A stretch of 64,000 nucleotides of DNA, taken from contig NZ_KB913029.1 in the NCBI RefSeq assembly GCF_000384115.1, positions 406,907 to 470,906 on the forward strand, given 5' to 3'. A program made the translations under genes and the position numbers. Positions 24,987-32,728 of this stretch are shown here, piece after piece. Numbering within the stretch: position 1 is the stretch's first letter; each line of letters starts with the position of its first letter. Below the pieces are notes generated by a model. That model had not been told where the DNA came from. It did no database searches and worked only from the letters and a program-made list of their open reading frames with translations. Origin of the DNA: Sporichthya polymorpha DSM 43042 (GTDB taxonomy: Bacteria; Actinomycetota; Actinomycetes; Sporichthyales; Sporichthyaceae).

Positions 24987-25265
24987 GTGAAGGCGTCACA
25001 CCGACCATCGGCAGAAGCGGTCGATTGGCGCACCGCTGCGGAGTGCGCTGCCATGGATCCGGACATCTTCTTCCCCATCGGAACGGCGGGCCCGGCGCTT
25101 AGTGATGCCAGCCGTGCCCTGTCGGTTTGTCGTCGTTGTCCGGTCACAGCAGCCTGTCTGGACTGGGCGCTCCGTTCCCGGCAGGAGTTCGGGGTTTGGG
25201 GCGGCACGACCGAAGAGGAGCGGGAGCTCCTGCTCCGCCGGGGCCGCCGGTCCTGGCAGCCCTAG
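24987..25265 (+). CDS. WhiB-family iron-sulfur transcription regulator
   Basis: A 92-residue Wbl protein. The four cluster Cys are at about residues 20, 48, 51 and 57 (C-x27-C-x2-C-x5-C), followed by FGVWGGTTEEERE, the family turn, and a basic C-terminus. Wbl proteins carry an O2/NO-sensitive [4Fe-4S] cluster and usually bind the principal sigma factor. The GTG at 24987 has GGGAGGGA upstream. The gene is under the most symmetrical dyad in the window, so it may pass the signal to a second tier of genes. Its stop overlaps the stop of the convergent ctaG by four bases. Confidence 0.93.
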   Translation: MKASHRPSAEAVDWRTAAECAAMDPDIFFPIGTAGPALSDASRALSVCRRCPVTAACLDWALRSRQEFGVWGGTTEEERELLLRRGRRSWQP

Positions 25266-26305
25266 TCGCCCTCACCCGTCCGCAGCGGTGCGCCGCCCGG
25301 GCGCCCTCCGGTGCGCAGATGCGTGAAGCGAGGATCCGATTCCCACCAGGGTCGGACCATCGGGCCCTCGTCGACGTGCAGTTCGTCCAGCACCGCATCG
25401 ACCTCGCGGGCGGTCTGCGCATCAGCCAGCCGCGCCAGCCAGAACGCGATGATGATGAACGGGATGCCGGCGATGTGGCCGACCAGCCAGTACCAGCCGC
25501 CGCCGATCTTCTGATCCATAGCCAGGGTCGGCCCCCAGTCCCGGGCGACTTCGGCGTAGAAGTCAGGCGCGATGACTCCCCCGCCGGTGATCAGCGCGAG
25601 CCCGAGCGCAGCGTTCGCGATCACCTCGCCCATCCCGATGAACATCGACAGCAACTGGGGATAGCGAGCCGGGACGGGGTCGAGCTGCAGCCGGGTCCAG
25701 TAGTAGACGAAGCCGAGAAAGAGCAAGGTCGTCAGGCTGAGCACGTCGGCGACCTCGTGGCGCAGCGTCGCTTCGAACCAGGGCGAGAAGAAGTAGATCC
25801 ACGGCAACACCAGAAACAGGGCCGCCCCGAAGAACGGGTGCCCGAGGCGTCGAGCCGCCGAGCTGCGCAGCAGGTCGGCAGCGGCTCGACGGTGAGACGG
25901 CGACATCCCGGCCGCCACGAGTGATAGCGGCATCCCCAGCGCCAGCAGCAGCGGCACGACGATGAACACCGCGGACACCATCGTGGCCCGCGCCCAGAAC
26001 AGGGTGTCGGCGTACGCGCCCAGGAACGAGTGCGTGATCAGCACCAGCGAGCCCGTTCCGGACAGGAATGCGGCGGTCCGGTACCAGGGCCAGCGGGCAC
26101 CGAGCCGCTTCGCGCGGTGCACGCCCGCGAGATAGGCGAGGGACAGGCCGACCGCGACGGCGAGCATCGGCCAGTCGGTCGTCCAGCCCCGCCATGCGGC
26201 GGTGGTGGACGTCAGCGGCTCCAAATCCGCGGACACTGGCACAAGCCAGACCGGGATCACCCCGACCTGAGCCACCCCAACCTGGATCATGTCAATCGTC
26301 GTCAA
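25262..26305 (-). CDS. ctaG: CtaG-family cytochrome c oxidase assembly protein
   Basis: A 347-residue membrane protein with about seven to eight helices, aligning with the CtaG (caa3 assembly) family. It shows THSFLGAYADTLFWARATMV, VLPWIYFFSPWFEATLRH and RDWGPTLAMDQKIGGGWYW. The last segment parallels the CtaG half of the CopD-CtaG fusion (REWGPSLLADQQRGGGFAW), so the two are homologues. It probably helps metallate cytochrome oxidase. It overlaps the upstream small membrane protein by 14 bp on the same strand and shares dyad 11 with the divergent TlpA operon. Confidence 0.88.
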   Translation of the reverse strand: MTTIDMIQVGVAQVGVIPVWLVPVSADLEPLTSTTAAWRGWTTDWPMLAVAVGLSLAYLAGVHRAKRLGARWPWYRTAAFLSGTGSLVLITHSFLGAYADTLFWARATMVSAVFIVVPLLLALGMPLSLVAAGMSPSHRRAAADLLRSSAARRLGHPFFGAALFLVLPWIYFFSPWFEATLRHEVADVLSLTTLLFLGFVYYWTRLQLDPVPARYPQLLSMFIGMGEVIANAALGLALITGGGVIAPDFYAEVARDWGPTLAMDQKIGGGWYWLVGHIAGIPFIIIAFWLARLADAQTAREVDAVLDELHVDEGPMVRPWWESDPRFTHLRTGGRPGGAPLRTGEGD

Positions 26306-26618
26306 CGGCAGGGTGCGGTCGCAGGGCTTCCGCCGGCACAGACGCGGGAGCCGCGGTTTCCGACGTGGCGACGGCAGGCTCGGGTGCCCCCGAATTACGT
26401 TCCGCCCAGCCTCCTGGCTGACGTGCCGCGTCCAACCGCTTCATCCGCCCGATGATGGACCGGCCCAGCAGACCCACGGCGACCACGCTGGCGAGGAAGA
26501 AACCCAGGCCGAGCACGCCGGGCGACACCTTCGACTCGTCGAGGGGGATGGGCGGCGGAGTAGACGCATGCGCCAGGAGCCGTTCGAGTCCGAACCCCAC
26601 TTGTCTCGCACCCCGCAC
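26292..26618 (-). CDS. Small single-pass membrane protein upstream of ctaG
   Basis: A 108-residue protein with one helix (~32-55: PGVLGLGFFLASVVAVGLLG) and a Pro/Ala-rich C-terminal tail. The end overlaps the ctaG start by 14 bp, so they form an operon. The position between dyad 11 and ctaG suggests an accessory role in oxidase assembly, but no family is recognised. The start is uncertain (GTG at 26618 or a downstream codon before the helix). Confidence 0.5.
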   Translation of the reverse strand: MRGARQVGFGLERLLAHASTPPPIPLDESKVSPGVLGLGFFLASVVAVGLLGRSIIGRMKRLDAARQPGGWAERNSGAPEPAVATSETAAPASVPAEALRPHPAVDDD

Positions 26619-26642
26619 GGTAGCCGGACCGTTTCACCTAAC

Positions 26643-26659
26643 TCCTATGTACGATAGTA
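26643..26659. promoter_or_regulatory. BlaI-type dyad 11 (tlpA-blaI operon and ctaG operon)
   Basis: TCCTATGTACGATAGTA. It lies 25 bp from the leftward gene start (26618) and 33 bp from the rightward start (26692), so one dyad could control both. TACGAT in the centre fits a rightward -10. Since BlaI is in the rightward operon, this is the expected autoregulatory site. Confidence 0.7.
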
Positions 26660-26691
26660 GTTGCCGGTCGGAGGCTTCCCTGGAGGGTGGT

Positions 26692-27300
26692 GTGAACGTG
26701 CTCCAAGGGACCCATCCACGCAGGCGGGCGCTTCTCACCGTTTCCGCCGCCGCGAGTTTGCTCGCCGGGTGCGGCGGGGGCGGCTCCTCACCAGGTTCGT
26801 CGGTGAGTGAGTCCGGATTCGTTTCCGGGTCGGGGGCCGTCACCATCATCGGCCCCTCCCAGCGTGGCTCTCCGATTTCGCTGGAAGGGCCTCTCCTCGG
26901 CAGCACTGACCGGCTCGACGTGGCGAGCCTGCGGGGAAAGGTCGTGCTGATCAACATCTGGGGTTCGTGGTGCGCCCCCTGCCGCAAGGAGGGTCCCGAG
27001 CTGGAGGCGGCGTGGAATCGGCTCAAGCGATACGGCGTGCAGTTCCTCGGCCTCAACACTCGTGACGACGCCGCCGGCGCGGCCGAGGCGTTCGAACGGC
27101 GGTACGGAATCTCCTACCCCAGCCTGCGGGACCCGGACGGACGCCTCCAGCTGGCCTTCCGGCGCACCCTGCCTCCCCGCGCGATACCCAGCACGATCAT
27201 TCTCGATCGCGAAGGACGCGTCGCCGCCCGCATCGTGGGGGCCGGCACCATGCGCACGTTTGTGGGCCTGGTCGAGGACGTGCTGGCGGAGTCCGCATGA
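26692..27300 (+). CDS. TlpA-like thioredoxin-fold lipoprotein
   Basis: A 202-residue extracytoplasmic thiol-disulfide oxidoreductase. The GTG at 26692 has GGAGG five bases upstream. The signal peptide carries a lipobox L-L-A-G-C27. The active site is WCAPC (Cys ~94 and ~97) in the thioredoxin-fold context NIWGSWCAPCRKEGPEL. The cis-Pro region is RAIPSTII. It would reduce disulfides in exported proteins such as oxidase subunits or cytochromes, using electrons from CcdA (4280-5029). It is the first gene of the operon tlpA-blaI-M56 and overlaps blaI by four bases. Confidence 0.92.
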   Translation: MNVLQGTHPRRRALLTVSAAASLLAGCGGGGSSPGSSVSESGFVSGSGAVTIIGPSQRGSPISLEGPLLGSTDRLDVASLRGKVVLINIWGSWCAPCRKEGPELEAAWNRLKRYGVQFLGLNTRDDAAGAAEAFERRYGISYPSLRDPDGRLQLAFRRTLPPRAIPSTIILDREGRVAARIVGAGTMRTFVGLVEDVLAESA

Positions 27301-27749
27301 GTACCATGCTCGCGAGCAACGGCGCTGGCGACGGGCCTCGGCCGGAAAGGATTCCTGTGCGAGGGTTCGGCGACCTTGAGGCCGCGATCATGGACCGGAT
27401 GTGGGCCGCGGACGAAGCGATGACGGTGCGCAAGGTCCACACCGATCTCAATCTTGAACGCTCCCTGGCCTACACCACCGTGATGACCGTGATGGACAAG
27501 CTGCACCGCAAGGGCTGGCTCCTGCGCGAGCCGGTGGGCCGCGCCTACGAGTACCGCCCCGCGATCACCCGGGAGCAGTACACCGCCGATCTCATGGGCG
27601 AGGCGCTCTCGGCGAGCTCGGATCGCAGTGCCACGCTCGTCGCCTTCCTGGAACGGCTCGACGCGGCGGAAGCGGCCGAGCTACGGCGCGCGTTCGACAT
27701 GGTGGCGGCAAACCAGCCGCCGCCACGAGCCCGGCGCCGTCGGCGATGA
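27297..27749 (+). CDS. blaI: BlaI/MecI-family transcriptional repressor
   Basis: A 150-residue protein with an N-terminal winged helix (residues ~20-90: GFGDLEAAIMDRMW, MTVRKVHTDL, SLAYTTVMTVMDKLHRKGWL) and a C-terminal dimer domain. It has no Cys, so it is not a copper-binding CopY, which carries a Cys hook. BlaI repressors bind short dyads as dimers and are inactivated by proteolysis triggered by the M56 partner. That partner is encoded directly downstream with a 4-bp overlap. It is the best candidate for the factor binding the 15 TACTA-N7-TAGTA dyads in 1.4-41.3 kb, an inference from context and family. Confidence 0.93.
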   Translation: MSTMLASNGAGDGPRPERIPVRGFGDLEAAIMDRMWAADEAMTVRKVHTDLNLERSLAYTTVMTVMDKLHRKGWLLREPVGRAYEYRPAITREQYTADLMGEALSASSDRSATLVAFLERLDAAEAAELRRAFDMVAANQPPPRARRRRR

Positions 27750-28708
27750 CCACCGGCGCCCTGTTGGTCCTGTGGGCCGTCGTCGTGGCGGTGGGGGTCC
27801 CGCGTCTGCTCCGGGATGCCGCGTGGCCAACCCGGTGCCCGCGCCTCGCGCTTGCGGCGTGGCAGGCCGCCAGCGCTTCGTTCATCGTCTCGGCAATCCT
27901 CGCGGGCGTGGCCCTGGCGGACCCCGACAGCGTGTCTCCGCAGGCCTTCACCCACCCGTTCCTCTCGTGTGCGGGGGCCGTGTGGTCGGCGCTCGGCACG
28001 CCGGAAGGTGCAGTCGTCGTCGGGGGCGGGCTAGTGCTGGCGCTGGGCGTCGCCGGGCGAACCGTGTGGTTCCTCAGCACCGGGTTGGCGTCGGCGTCGC
28101 GGCGTCGTCGACATCACGGCCTTCGACTCGCGCTGGTGGCACACCACGACGACGAGATCGGGGCGTTGGTCGTCGACCACCCGGTGCCCCATGCGTACTG
28201 CCTCCCGGGCCGCAACGCAGCCATCGTGATCACCAGCGCAGCCGTGCACTCTCTTGCGCGACCCGAGCTCGAGGCCGTCCTCGCCCATGAGCGCGCCCAC
28301 GTGCGGGCCCGACACCACCTGGTGGTCGTCGCGGCGAACGGGCTCGGAAACGCCTTCTTCTTCATTCCGCTGTTCCGTTCGGCCGCGGCGGCCGTCCCGG
28401 GTCTGGTGGAGATGGCGGCCGACGACGCGGCGGCACGCGAGACCGACGCCGGCCGCGTCGCCTCGGCACTGCTGACCCTGGCCCACGTGCCCGTCGCCGG
28501 ACCGGCTCTGGCCGCGTCCGGTGGAGACATCGCGCTCCGGATCCGTCGGCTGCTGATGCCCACGTCGGCCAGCGCCTTCAGCCTGGCTCTTGCGTCGCTC
28601 GGAGTGGTGACGCTGCTCGCGATGCCCGCAATCGCGGTGGTGATCGCCTCCTGGGCATCAGGGGCGCTCGTCGAGTGCTGCACGACCGTCGCCCTCGCGG
28701 CTCGATGA
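27746..28708 (+). CDS. M56-family membrane metalloprotease, BlaR1-like
   Basis: A 320-residue integral membrane protease. It has helices at the N-terminus, a cytoplasmic zinc site HERAH (H181, E182, H185) followed by ARHH, then further helices to the C-terminus. It lacks the large extracellular penicillin-binding sensor domain of staphylococcal BlaR1. Beta-lactam is therefore not the obvious signal; actinobacterial M56 partners are often short like this. It presumably cleaves, or triggers cleavage of, BlaI. It overlaps blaI upstream (ATGA) and a 39-residue membrane peptide downstream. Confidence 0.88.
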   Translation: MTTGALLVLWAVVVAVGVPRLLRDAAWPTRCPRLALAAWQAASASFIVSAILAGVALADPDSVSPQAFTHPFLSCAGAVWSALGTPEGAVVVGGGLVLALGVAGRTVWFLSTGLASASRRRRHHGLRLALVAHHDDEIGALVVDHPVPHAYCLPGRNAAIVITSAAVHSLARPELEAVLAHERAHVRARHHLVVVAANGLGNAFFFIPLFRSAAAAVPGLVEMAADDAAARETDAGRVASALLTLAHVPVAGPALAASGGDIALRIRRLLMPTSASAFSLALASLGVVTLLAMPAIAVVIASWASGALVECCTTVALAAR

Positions 28709-28824
28709 GCCCACAGGGTGAACCGTCCAAGCCCGGGCGCCCACACAAGCTGACGATGTTGGTCTTCGGTGTGGTCGCCATTGTCTACGTCGTCGTGATC
28801 GTCCTGGGTGCAGTCCGCAACTAG
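28705..28824 (+). CDS. 39-residue single-helix membrane peptide
   Basis: A short gene whose ATG overlaps the M56 stop (ATGA). It encodes MSPQGEPSKPGRPHKL followed by one membrane helix (LVFGVVAIVYVVVIVLGAV). The overlap and ordinary codon use support expression. It ends one base before the convergent membrane protein gene stop at 28826. A role in tuning the M56 protease is possible by position only. Confidence 0.55.
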   Translation: MSPQGEPSKPGRPHKLTMLVFGVVAIVYVVVIVLGAVRN

Positions 28825-28825
28825 G

Positions 28826-30172
28826 TCATTCGCTGAACAGCAGTGATAGTCCGCCGATGGTGTAGGCGATCATCAGCACCATCATCGGGATCTGTCCGAT
28901 CACCGCGCCGCGCGTCGGGAACAGGCGTACCGAGCGGTCGTGGGCGGCGAACACCCCCAATACGTGCCCGGTCACGATTGCGATCATCTGAATGGTCGCG
29001 ATCTGTCCGATCGTGACGACGGTGTAGTTCACCGTCCAGTCGGCGGTGCCGAAGATGTTTGAGCCGTCGACCATGGGGTCGGAGGCGTAAATGATCGTCT
29101 GCTGGCCGGCGAAGACCAGCAACGAGAAGTAGTGCGCGATCAGGTAGCCGACCGCGATCGGGATCACCGAGTGCGCGAACGCCGTGGCGCTACCCCGCGG
29201 TCCGCGGCCGGAAAGGATTCCGGCCAGCCAGGACGCGAGACAGAACGCGGCGGTGACTCCGCCGATGGACATCGCCAGCGCGATCGAGGCCAGCGTCTGC
29301 GGGGACATGGTCGAGTCGAAGGTGCGGTCGTACCACCAGGTGGTCGAGGTGATCGAGTCGAAAGCGGTCGAACCGAGCATCACCCCGACCATCGCGAACA
29401 GGCCAGGCCCCTCGGGTGTGGCGTCGAGGTTGTTCAGCGGGTTGCGCAGGACGATCGCCCCGTCGGCGCGCCGGCCCAGCGGCGAGAGCCGGCCGATCAG
29501 GGCGGAGAAGACTTCGAAGCCGTCGCAGCGGGTGAACCACCGCCGGCCGAACGCCATCGCCCCGAGCAGGTTGGCTCCGGCGTACATCGAAAAGTACGTG
29601 GTCAGTGTCCCGGTGGAGTCCCGGTTGTTCGCGCACAGCTCCAGCCACACGAACGACGCGAGTCCCGCCGCGGCCGGCCAGTACCCCACCCAGCGGGGGA
29701 GCCGGTACGGCGGGTCGTCCGGGTCCAGGCGCGCCACCGCGCAGATCGCCAGGTGGATTGTCCGCAACGGGTTGAGCAGTCGCCACACTGGTCCGAACAA
29801 CAGGGAGGCCGGCACCAGCCCGACCCAGAACAGGACGTAGACGAAGCCCGCGGTCGGGTTCTTCGCCAGGTCCGGGCCGGCGAGCGCGCACCACGCGACG
29901 AACCCGGTGATCGCCAGGCCGAGGATGCGCAGCGTCCACCGCAGCTCCGGCGAATCGGCGAACTCACCGAGCGAGCCGGCCAGGGTGCGGCCGGAGGCCA
30001 CACCGGTCAGCTTCGACTTCCGCCAGCGAATCGCGAGGGCCCCGAAGGACACCGCGAGCGCCAGGATCGCGCCGGTCAGCACATACCCGAAAGGCAACGG
30101 CAGGTCCTGCCGCGCACCCACTCCGTGCACCAGCAGAAGGTCGGATCCGCCGTTCAACGGGACCGGGCCCAT
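28826..30172 (-). CDS. Polytopic membrane protein of unknown function
   Basis: A 448-residue protein with 11-12 predicted membrane helices. Conserved-looking loops include FGPVWRLLNPLRTIHLAI, VWLELCANNRDSTGTL, RNPLNNLDATPEGPG and FDSITSTTWWYD. I do not recognise a transporter or enzyme family. The start lies five bases after the stop of a cupredoxin-like lipoprotein gene, so the two form an operon under dyad 12. The pairing of a secreted copper-protein fold with a polytopic protein suggests electron transfer or copper translocation, but this is only inference. Confidence 0.7.
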   Translation of the reverse strand: MGPVPLNGGSDLLLVHGVGARQDLPLPFGYVLTGAILALAVSFGALAIRWRKSKLTGVASGRTLAGSLGEFADSPELRWTLRILGLAITGFVAWCALAGPDLAKNPTAGFVYVLFWVGLVPASLLFGPVWRLLNPLRTIHLAICAVARLDPDDPPYRLPRWVGYWPAAAGLASFVWLELCANNRDSTGTLTTYFSMYAGANLLGAMAFGRRWFTRCDGFEVFSALIGRLSPLGRRADGAIVLRNPLNNLDATPEGPGLFAMVGVMLGSTAFDSITSTTWWYDRTFDSTMSPQTLASIALAMSIGGVTAAFCLASWLAGILSGRGPRGSATAFAHSVIPIAVGYLIAHYFSLLVFAGQQTIIYASDPMVDGSNIFGTADWTVNYTVVTIGQIATIQMIAIVTGHVLGVFAAHDRSVRLFPTRGAVIGQIPMMVLMIAYTIGGLSLLFSE

Positions 30173-30177
30173 CGCGG

Positions 30178-30633
30178 TTACCGGACCTGAAGGGTGAACA
30201 GCAGCGTGCCGGTGTCCTCGAGCTCGACCTCGTACGAGCCCGCCGCAGCGTCGATCGTGACCGTCTTCCGGACAGTCTCACCAGCGGGGAGCTCGAAGGA
30301 GATGTCTCCCGCGTGGATATGGACTTCGTGCTCGGCGTCCGACGTGACCACCAGAGTGAGTTTCTCGCCCTTCTTCACGGTGATCGTCCCGATCTTCTCC
30401 GACGGCTTGCCGTTGACGATGTCGATCTCGACAGTCTGGCCCTCCTCGGCGTCCGCGGAAGCGCTCGGAGTCTCCGACCTGGATGGCTCGACGCTCGGTG
30501 TGTCCGACGGGCTGACCCCGGCCGTGACGACGGGAGTCGGGTCCTGCGAGGCGCTGTCCTCGTCGTCGCCGCAGCCGGCGACGAGGAACAGGACCCCGGC
30601 CGCCACCACCGTGAACCGTGGGCTCCTGGGCAT
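30178..30633 (-). CDS. Cupredoxin-like lipoprotein
   Basis: A 151-residue lipoprotein with lipobox L-V-A-G-C21, an acidic Ser/Thr/Pro linker (~22-65) and a C-terminal beta-rich domain of about 85 residues. The domain resembles EfeO-type cupredoxins: TVKKGEKLTLVV, EHEVHIHAGDISFEL, AAGSYEVELEDTGTLLFTLQV. Three His sit in one loop, but the usual Cys ligand of a type-1 copper site is absent, so metal binding is uncertain. It forms an operon with the polytopic protein downstream. Dyad 12 lies 62 bp upstream. Confidence 0.78.
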   Translation of the reverse strand: MPRSPRFTVVAAGVLFLVAGCGDDEDSASQDPTPVVTAGVSPSDTPSVEPSRSETPSASADAEEGQTVEIDIVNGKPSEKIGTITVKKGEKLTLVVTSDAEHEVHIHAGDISFELPAGETVRKTVTIDAAAGSYEVELEDTGTLLFTLQVR

Positions 30634-30694
30634 TCGTATCTCGACCTTTCGCTATCGGGTACGCCTCTGCGCGTCAGATCGCGTCCCCGCGCAG

Positions 30695-30711
30695 TACTAG
30701 ACCGGATAGTA
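30695..30711. promoter_or_regulatory. BlaI-type dyad 12 (cupredoxin operon promoter)
   Basis: TACTAGACCGGATAGTA, with both half-sites perfect. The minus strand reads TACTAT at the outer edge, a candidate -10. Confidence 0.7.
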
Positions 30712-30879
30712 GGCCAAGGGCGTTGCGCCGCTCGACCGTGATGTTCTGGCAACGGCGGCGATCCTCGCCGGAAACCTCGGCGAACAACGCTGAGGCATGG
30801 CGTGGATTCACACCGGCGTCAAGGACCTGCTTCGTCAACGCGGAATACGAGTGGGTGCCTGAAGGCAACGAGCACTGTC

Positions 30880-30896
30880 TACGATGGTCCGTAGTA
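30880..30896. promoter_or_regulatory. BlaI-type dyad 13
   Basis: TACGATGGTCCGTAGTA, with half-sites TACGA and TAGTA. It lies 44 bp upstream of the small membrane protein at 30940. Confidence 0.6.
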
Positions 30897-30939
30897 GTGT
30901 CGCCTTATCGCATTCCGGACCAGTCGCAGAAGGGCGGGC

Positions 30940-31167
30940 ATGTCATCAACCGCTGACCACGAGGTGGTCGAGATCCAGCGGCCGCCGGAACCTGGGTTCG
31001 CGCTGACTTACATCCAGTCGCTGCCGCCCGCGACGGCTTCCCGCAATCGGCCTTCGGCGAGAGCCCTATTGCAGGCGGCGTTGCTGGGTGTGGCAATCCA
31101 GCTGGCACTCGCGGCGGTCATCGGTCTGGTCGCGCTTGTCTTCATCGAAGATCTTCACTCGGAGTAG
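30940..31167 (+). CDS. Small single-pass membrane protein
   Basis: A 75-residue protein with a hydrophilic N-terminus of about 45 residues and one C-terminal helix (LLGVAIQLALAAVIGLVALV) ending EDLHSE. It is expressed alone from dyad 13, 44 bp upstream. The family is not recognised. It may belong to the same class of small dyad-linked membrane proteins as those at 10909 and 26292. Confidence 0.55.
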   Translation: MSSTADHEVVEIQRPPEPGFALTYIQSLPPATASRNRPSARALLQAALLGVAIQLALAAVIGLVALVFIEDLHSE

Positions 31168-31261
31168 CCGGGCTTCCCGCTGTGAGAGCTCGCCTCACCT
31201 CCTCTCCTCGCAGGAACGTGTGCTGCGACGTGCCGGCGCGCTGTCATCACCAACGCCGCAG

Positions 31262-31927
31262 TCAGAAGCTCGCCCCCCGAGCTCCTAACCAGGTAGCCGC
31301 GTCGACGGCGGCATCGCGGCGGCGGACCTCGAAGTGCAGGTGCGGCCCGGTGGCGAGACCTGTGCTGCCCACCCGTGCGACCGCATCACCAGGCTCGACG
31401 CGTTCTCCCGGTTCCACCAGCATCTGCGATGTGTGCGCGTACCGAGTGATGACACCGTCGCCGTGATCGATGGTGACCGTGTTGCCGTTGCCAGCTTCCC
31501 ACTGGGCACGGAGTACGACCCCCGAACTGGCCGCACGGATCGGTGTTCCTCGCGTCCCTGCGACGTCGGTTCCGGAATGCAGCTTGTACTCCCCCGTAAC
31601 CGGGTGCGTGCGCATGCCGAACTCGCTCGTCACTTTCCCCTGCAGAGGAGACACCCACCGCTCATCTGCGTCCGCCGGGTTCGGGCTTCGTGATATCGCC
31701 GGCGCGTCGGGCTTCGTTGAACTGGTGGGCGGCAGGTCTGGGACGTTCCCGCGATGCGCACTCAGCGCCGCGTCCAGCACCTCGGCGAATGCGGAGCGTC
31801 CTCCGTCCCCTGCAGGGGAGGTAGCGGCGCTCGCCGGCCGCAGGGATCTCAAGCCGGCATCGAGCTGCGCTATCCGCTGCTGAACGGCTACAAACCCAGG
31901 AATGTCGTTGAGACTAACGCTTTCCAC
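31262..31927 (-). CDS. M23 peptidase domain protein, flagellar-associated type
   Basis: A 221-residue protein without an obvious signal peptide. The N-terminal ~90 residues are polar and Ala/Ser-rich and include a short helical segment (VAVQQRIAQLDAGLRSL). The C-terminal domain is M23 (LytM), with zinc ligands HSGTDVAG and HLHFEVR plus SEFGMRTHPVTGEYKLH. It would cut peptidoglycan cross-bridges. It sits next to fliL on the same strand, which suggests a flagellum-linked hydrolase allowing rod passage. No dyad is upstream. Confidence 0.8.
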   Translation of the reverse strand: MESVSLNDIPGFVAVQQRIAQLDAGLRSLRPASAATSPAGDGGRSAFAEVLDAALSAHRGNVPDLPPTSSTKPDAPAISRSPNPADADERWVSPLQGKVTSEFGMRTHPVTGEYKLHSGTDVAGTRGTPIRAASSGVVLRAQWEAGNGNTVTIDHGDGVITRYAHTSQMLVEPGERVEPGDAVARVGSTGLATGPHLHFEVRRRDAAVDAATWLGARGASF

Positions 31928-32036
31928 ATCCGTTTATCGGGCGGTGCACGGCAATGCTGAGGAGTTCGCGGAGTGCCCAAGGGAATGTCGGCAGGGAGCG
32001 GCGCAGGCTCGGGCGCGTCGCCGCGCTACGCCTTTG

Positions 32037-32585
32037 TTACTGCATCACGAACTGGGTGAAGTAGATGTCCATGACGTCGCCGTGGTACGCCTCAGCGACG
32101 GCGGCCAGCAAGGCGTCCTTGGCCGCCTCTCGGCCCACTGCGGTGTTCAGTTCTGCAGCCTTGCGGTTGGACAGTTGCTCGATCACCAGATCGAGGGCTT
32201 TGGACCCGTCGGGCTCCCCGTCGGCTCCCCCGCCGTGACCACCGCCTGCCGACGTTACGGCGGTGAACTGCAGGGCTAGGCCGACCTTCAGGTAGCGCCC
32301 GGCGTCAAGGTTCAACGTCACCGGGTCGAGCTTTACCACGGCCCCGGGCTCCGGCGCCCCGCTGGTGGCCGGCGCCGGCTTCAGGAAGGTGTAAGTGCCC
32401 GCGCCAAGGGCCAGGACGACCGCGAGGACGATGAAGAGCTTCTTCTTCGATTTCGGGGTGGAACCCTTGCGACCGGCAGGCTCTGACTCGGCTGGCTCGC
32501 TCGGTGTGCGTGAAGCGCCGCGATCTGGCTGAGCGTCGCGGACGCCGTCAGCGCTGGCGGGCCGTGATGCCGTCGGAGTTGCCAT
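32037..32585 (-). CDS. fliL: Flagellar basal body-associated protein FliL-like
   Basis: A 182-residue protein with a charged, disordered N-terminus (~60 residues), one membrane helix (KLFIVLAVVLALGAGTYTFL) and a periplasmic FliL domain. The domain shows KLDPVTLNLDAGRYLKVGLALQ, VIEQLSNRKAAELNT and a terminal YFTQFVMQ, the typical FliL ending. FliL supports stator function at the motor. No other motor gene is present here, so it is an orphan in a metal island. The His/Gly-rich insertion GGGHGGGADG in the domain is unusual. Confidence 0.85.
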   Translation of the reverse strand: MATPTASRPASADGVRDAQPDRGASRTPSEPAESEPAGRKGSTPKSKKKLFIVLAVVLALGAGTYTFLKPAPATSGAPEPGAVVKLDPVTLNLDAGRYLKVGLALQFTAVTSAGGGHGGGADGEPDGSKALDLVIEQLSNRKAAELNTAVGREAAKDALLAAVAEAYHGDVMDIYFTQFVMQ

Positions 32586-32728
32586 CGTGGGTGCCGCCCT
32601 CAGTTCGCCAGCGGCCGATCTGTCGGCCGGTCAGTCCTATCGGCCGCCCGTGGTTCGATGTGAGGCGCCGCACGGCAATCTGAGATCGGCCAGGGGCATC
32701 TCTCGACTCTTCTTGAGCCCCACCCGCC

